From NCBI GenBank assembly GCA_002418285.1, contig DIDT01000072.1, forward strand, positions 62,001 through 126,000: a stretch of 64,000 bases of DNA, read 5' to 3'. This stretch comes from Phycisphaerales bacterium UBA5793. Lineage in GTDB: Bacteria; Planctomycetota; Phycisphaerae; Phycisphaerales; UBA5793. Numbering within the stretch: the stretch's first letter is position 1; each line of letters begins with the position of its first letter. Made by a program: the position numbers and the translations under genes. Positions 63,421 to 64,000 of this stretch are shown here, piece by piece. Under the pieces are notes generated by a model. That model saw only the letters and a program-made list of their open reading frames with translations. It had not been told where the DNA came from and ran no database searches.

Positions 63421-63651
63421 ATGACAACCAGCACGCAAACTGAAGAACTCAAACATCGTGTGCTCGCACGAAAGAAGGAACTTGAGGCCCGACTCGAAAA
63501 GCTTCAAGCTGACACCGCTCAAGCAAGGAACGAGAACGCGGAGAAACTCCGGCGCAAATTGCGTGAACTCCAGAACACGCTCTCGGAGGACTGGGACAAC
63601 ATGAAGGACGCCACCATCGAGCGCCTCAACCAATGGCTGCGAACCGACTAA
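63421..63651 (+). CDS. Small coiled-coil protein, sll1863-like
   Basis: 76 aa, Glu/Lys/Arg-rich and almost wholly helical (LARKKELEARLEKLQADTA, LRRKLRELQNTLSEDWDN). The heptad pattern suggests a coiled-coil dimer. AGGAGG lies 6 nt before ATG. It resembles the small sll1863-type stress-response coiled-coil proteins, but the likeness is weak and low-complexity. Followed on the same strand by a SpoIIAA-like gene, a pairing that could be functional. Confidence 0.7.
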   Translation: MTTSTQTEELKHRVLARKKELEARLEKLQADTAQARNENAEKLRRKLRELQNTLSEDWDNMKDATIERLNQWLRTD

Positions 63652-63672
63652 ACCCGAGCTGCGACCGTTCCT

Positions 63673-63696
63673 CCGGCCGGCGCTCGCGCCGGCCGG
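63673..63696 (+). terminator. Strong hairpin CCGGCCGGCG-CTCG-CGCCGGCCGG
   Basis: 10-bp perfect stem, 4-nt loop, 21 bp past the coiled-coil stop. No T-run follows, so it may be a transcription end or a dispersed hairpin. Confidence 0.5.
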
Positions 63697-63763
63697 GCTT
63701 CGGACCCGGATTCAGTTCCATCAAACCCCCACTGGCCAATCAAGCTCCATAAGGAGACCGATC

Positions 63764-64000
63764 ATGACACTCACACTTCGCGCCGTCGAAATGGCCAAGT
63801 CCAACGAGAACAACATCGTGTCCGTTCGACTCACCGGCAAGCTGACCAAAGACGATTATGAAACCTTCGTCCCCGCGCTCGAAGAGAGCATCGCTGAACA
63901 CGGCAAGATTCGTCTGCTCGTTGATCTCGTCGACTTCCATGGATGGACCGCGGGCGCACTGTGGGAAGATATCAAATTTGACGCCAAACACTTTCGGGAC
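63764..64000 (+). CDS. SpoIIAA-like protein, 3'-truncated by window edge
   Basis: 79 codons visible; no stop before the edge. AAGGAG lies 7 nt before ATG 63764. The sequence VRLTGKLTKDDYETFVPALEE, HGKIRLLVDLVDFHGWTAGAL and WEDIKFDAKHF matches the SpoIIAA-like (STAS-fold) family, ~120-130 aa when complete. The family is linked to membrane or stress regulation but is poorly characterised. Same strand as the coiled-coil gene 112 bp upstream. Confidence 0.85.
   Translation, partial: MTLTLRAVEMAKSNENNIVSVRLTGKLTKDDYETFVPALEESIAEHGKIRLLVDLVDFHGWTAGALWEDIKFDAKHFRD

Overview
The window is GC-rich bacterial chromosome, most probably from a planctomycete, perhaps of the Phycisphaerae type (inference; no rRNA is present). 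The signs are a type IV prepilin-like protein with a planctomycete-style N-terminus, a PEP-CTERM-like tail, a dockerin on a secreted GH13 enzyme, TlpA-type redoxins with a GDWxGPC motif, and intergenic repeats of the AGCCCGAAGCGTxAGCGAGG kind.

Layout. 0-11 kb is housekeeping: a histidine kinase with a degenerate receiver/GAF-like partner, miaB and ruvB (divergent), a leftward serine cluster (DUF1015, serA, serC, Rrf2 regulator) and an acyl-CoA ligase. 11-15.4 kb is accessory: a CII-like regulator, a SnoaL-like protein, a DUF3800 protein and an FRG-domain protein, set among several dispersed repeat families. 15.4-25.3 kb looks like a glucan-use locus: an orphan MalG-type permease, a LacI-family regulator with two good operators (a third candidate lies upstream of the permease), a prepilin-like protein, two paralogous secreted proteins with different C-termini, a GH13-dockerin enzyme and an MFS transporter. 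25.4-32 kb has a two-component pair, two von Willebrand A proteins and an aldo/keto reductase. 33-39.7 kb holds hrpA, a zinc-ribbon membrane protein and an S9 peptidase. 39.8-43.3 kb has three consecutive single-gene units for secreted proteins that share a ~100-residue cysteine-containing C-terminal domain. 43.6-50 kb has a PAS histidine kinase, mgtE, a TlpA-type redoxin with an in-frame UGA exactly at the first active-site cysteine (a probable selenoprotein), and an APC-USP permease. 50.1-60.6 kb has a decayed integrase beside tRNA-Gly(CCC), then a copper/silver-type RND efflux operon (outer membrane factor, adaptor, pump, triple metal-binding-repeat protein) with unusual extra metal-binding domains. 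60.6-64 kb has an M14 carboxypeptidase, a small coiled-coil protein and a SpoIIAA-like protein cut by the window edge.

The two strongest novelty candidates are (1) the CxxSNV C-terminal domain, found on four secreted proteins. One of these (18823-20055) has a close paralogue (20193-21116) that carries a PEP-CTERM-like tail at the same junction, which suggests the domain is an alternative sorting or anchoring module. (2) The redoxin at 46676-47719, where UGA replaces Cys in WCGPC and a candidate SECIS hairpin follows. All functional statements rest on motif recognition by eye; no database search was run.
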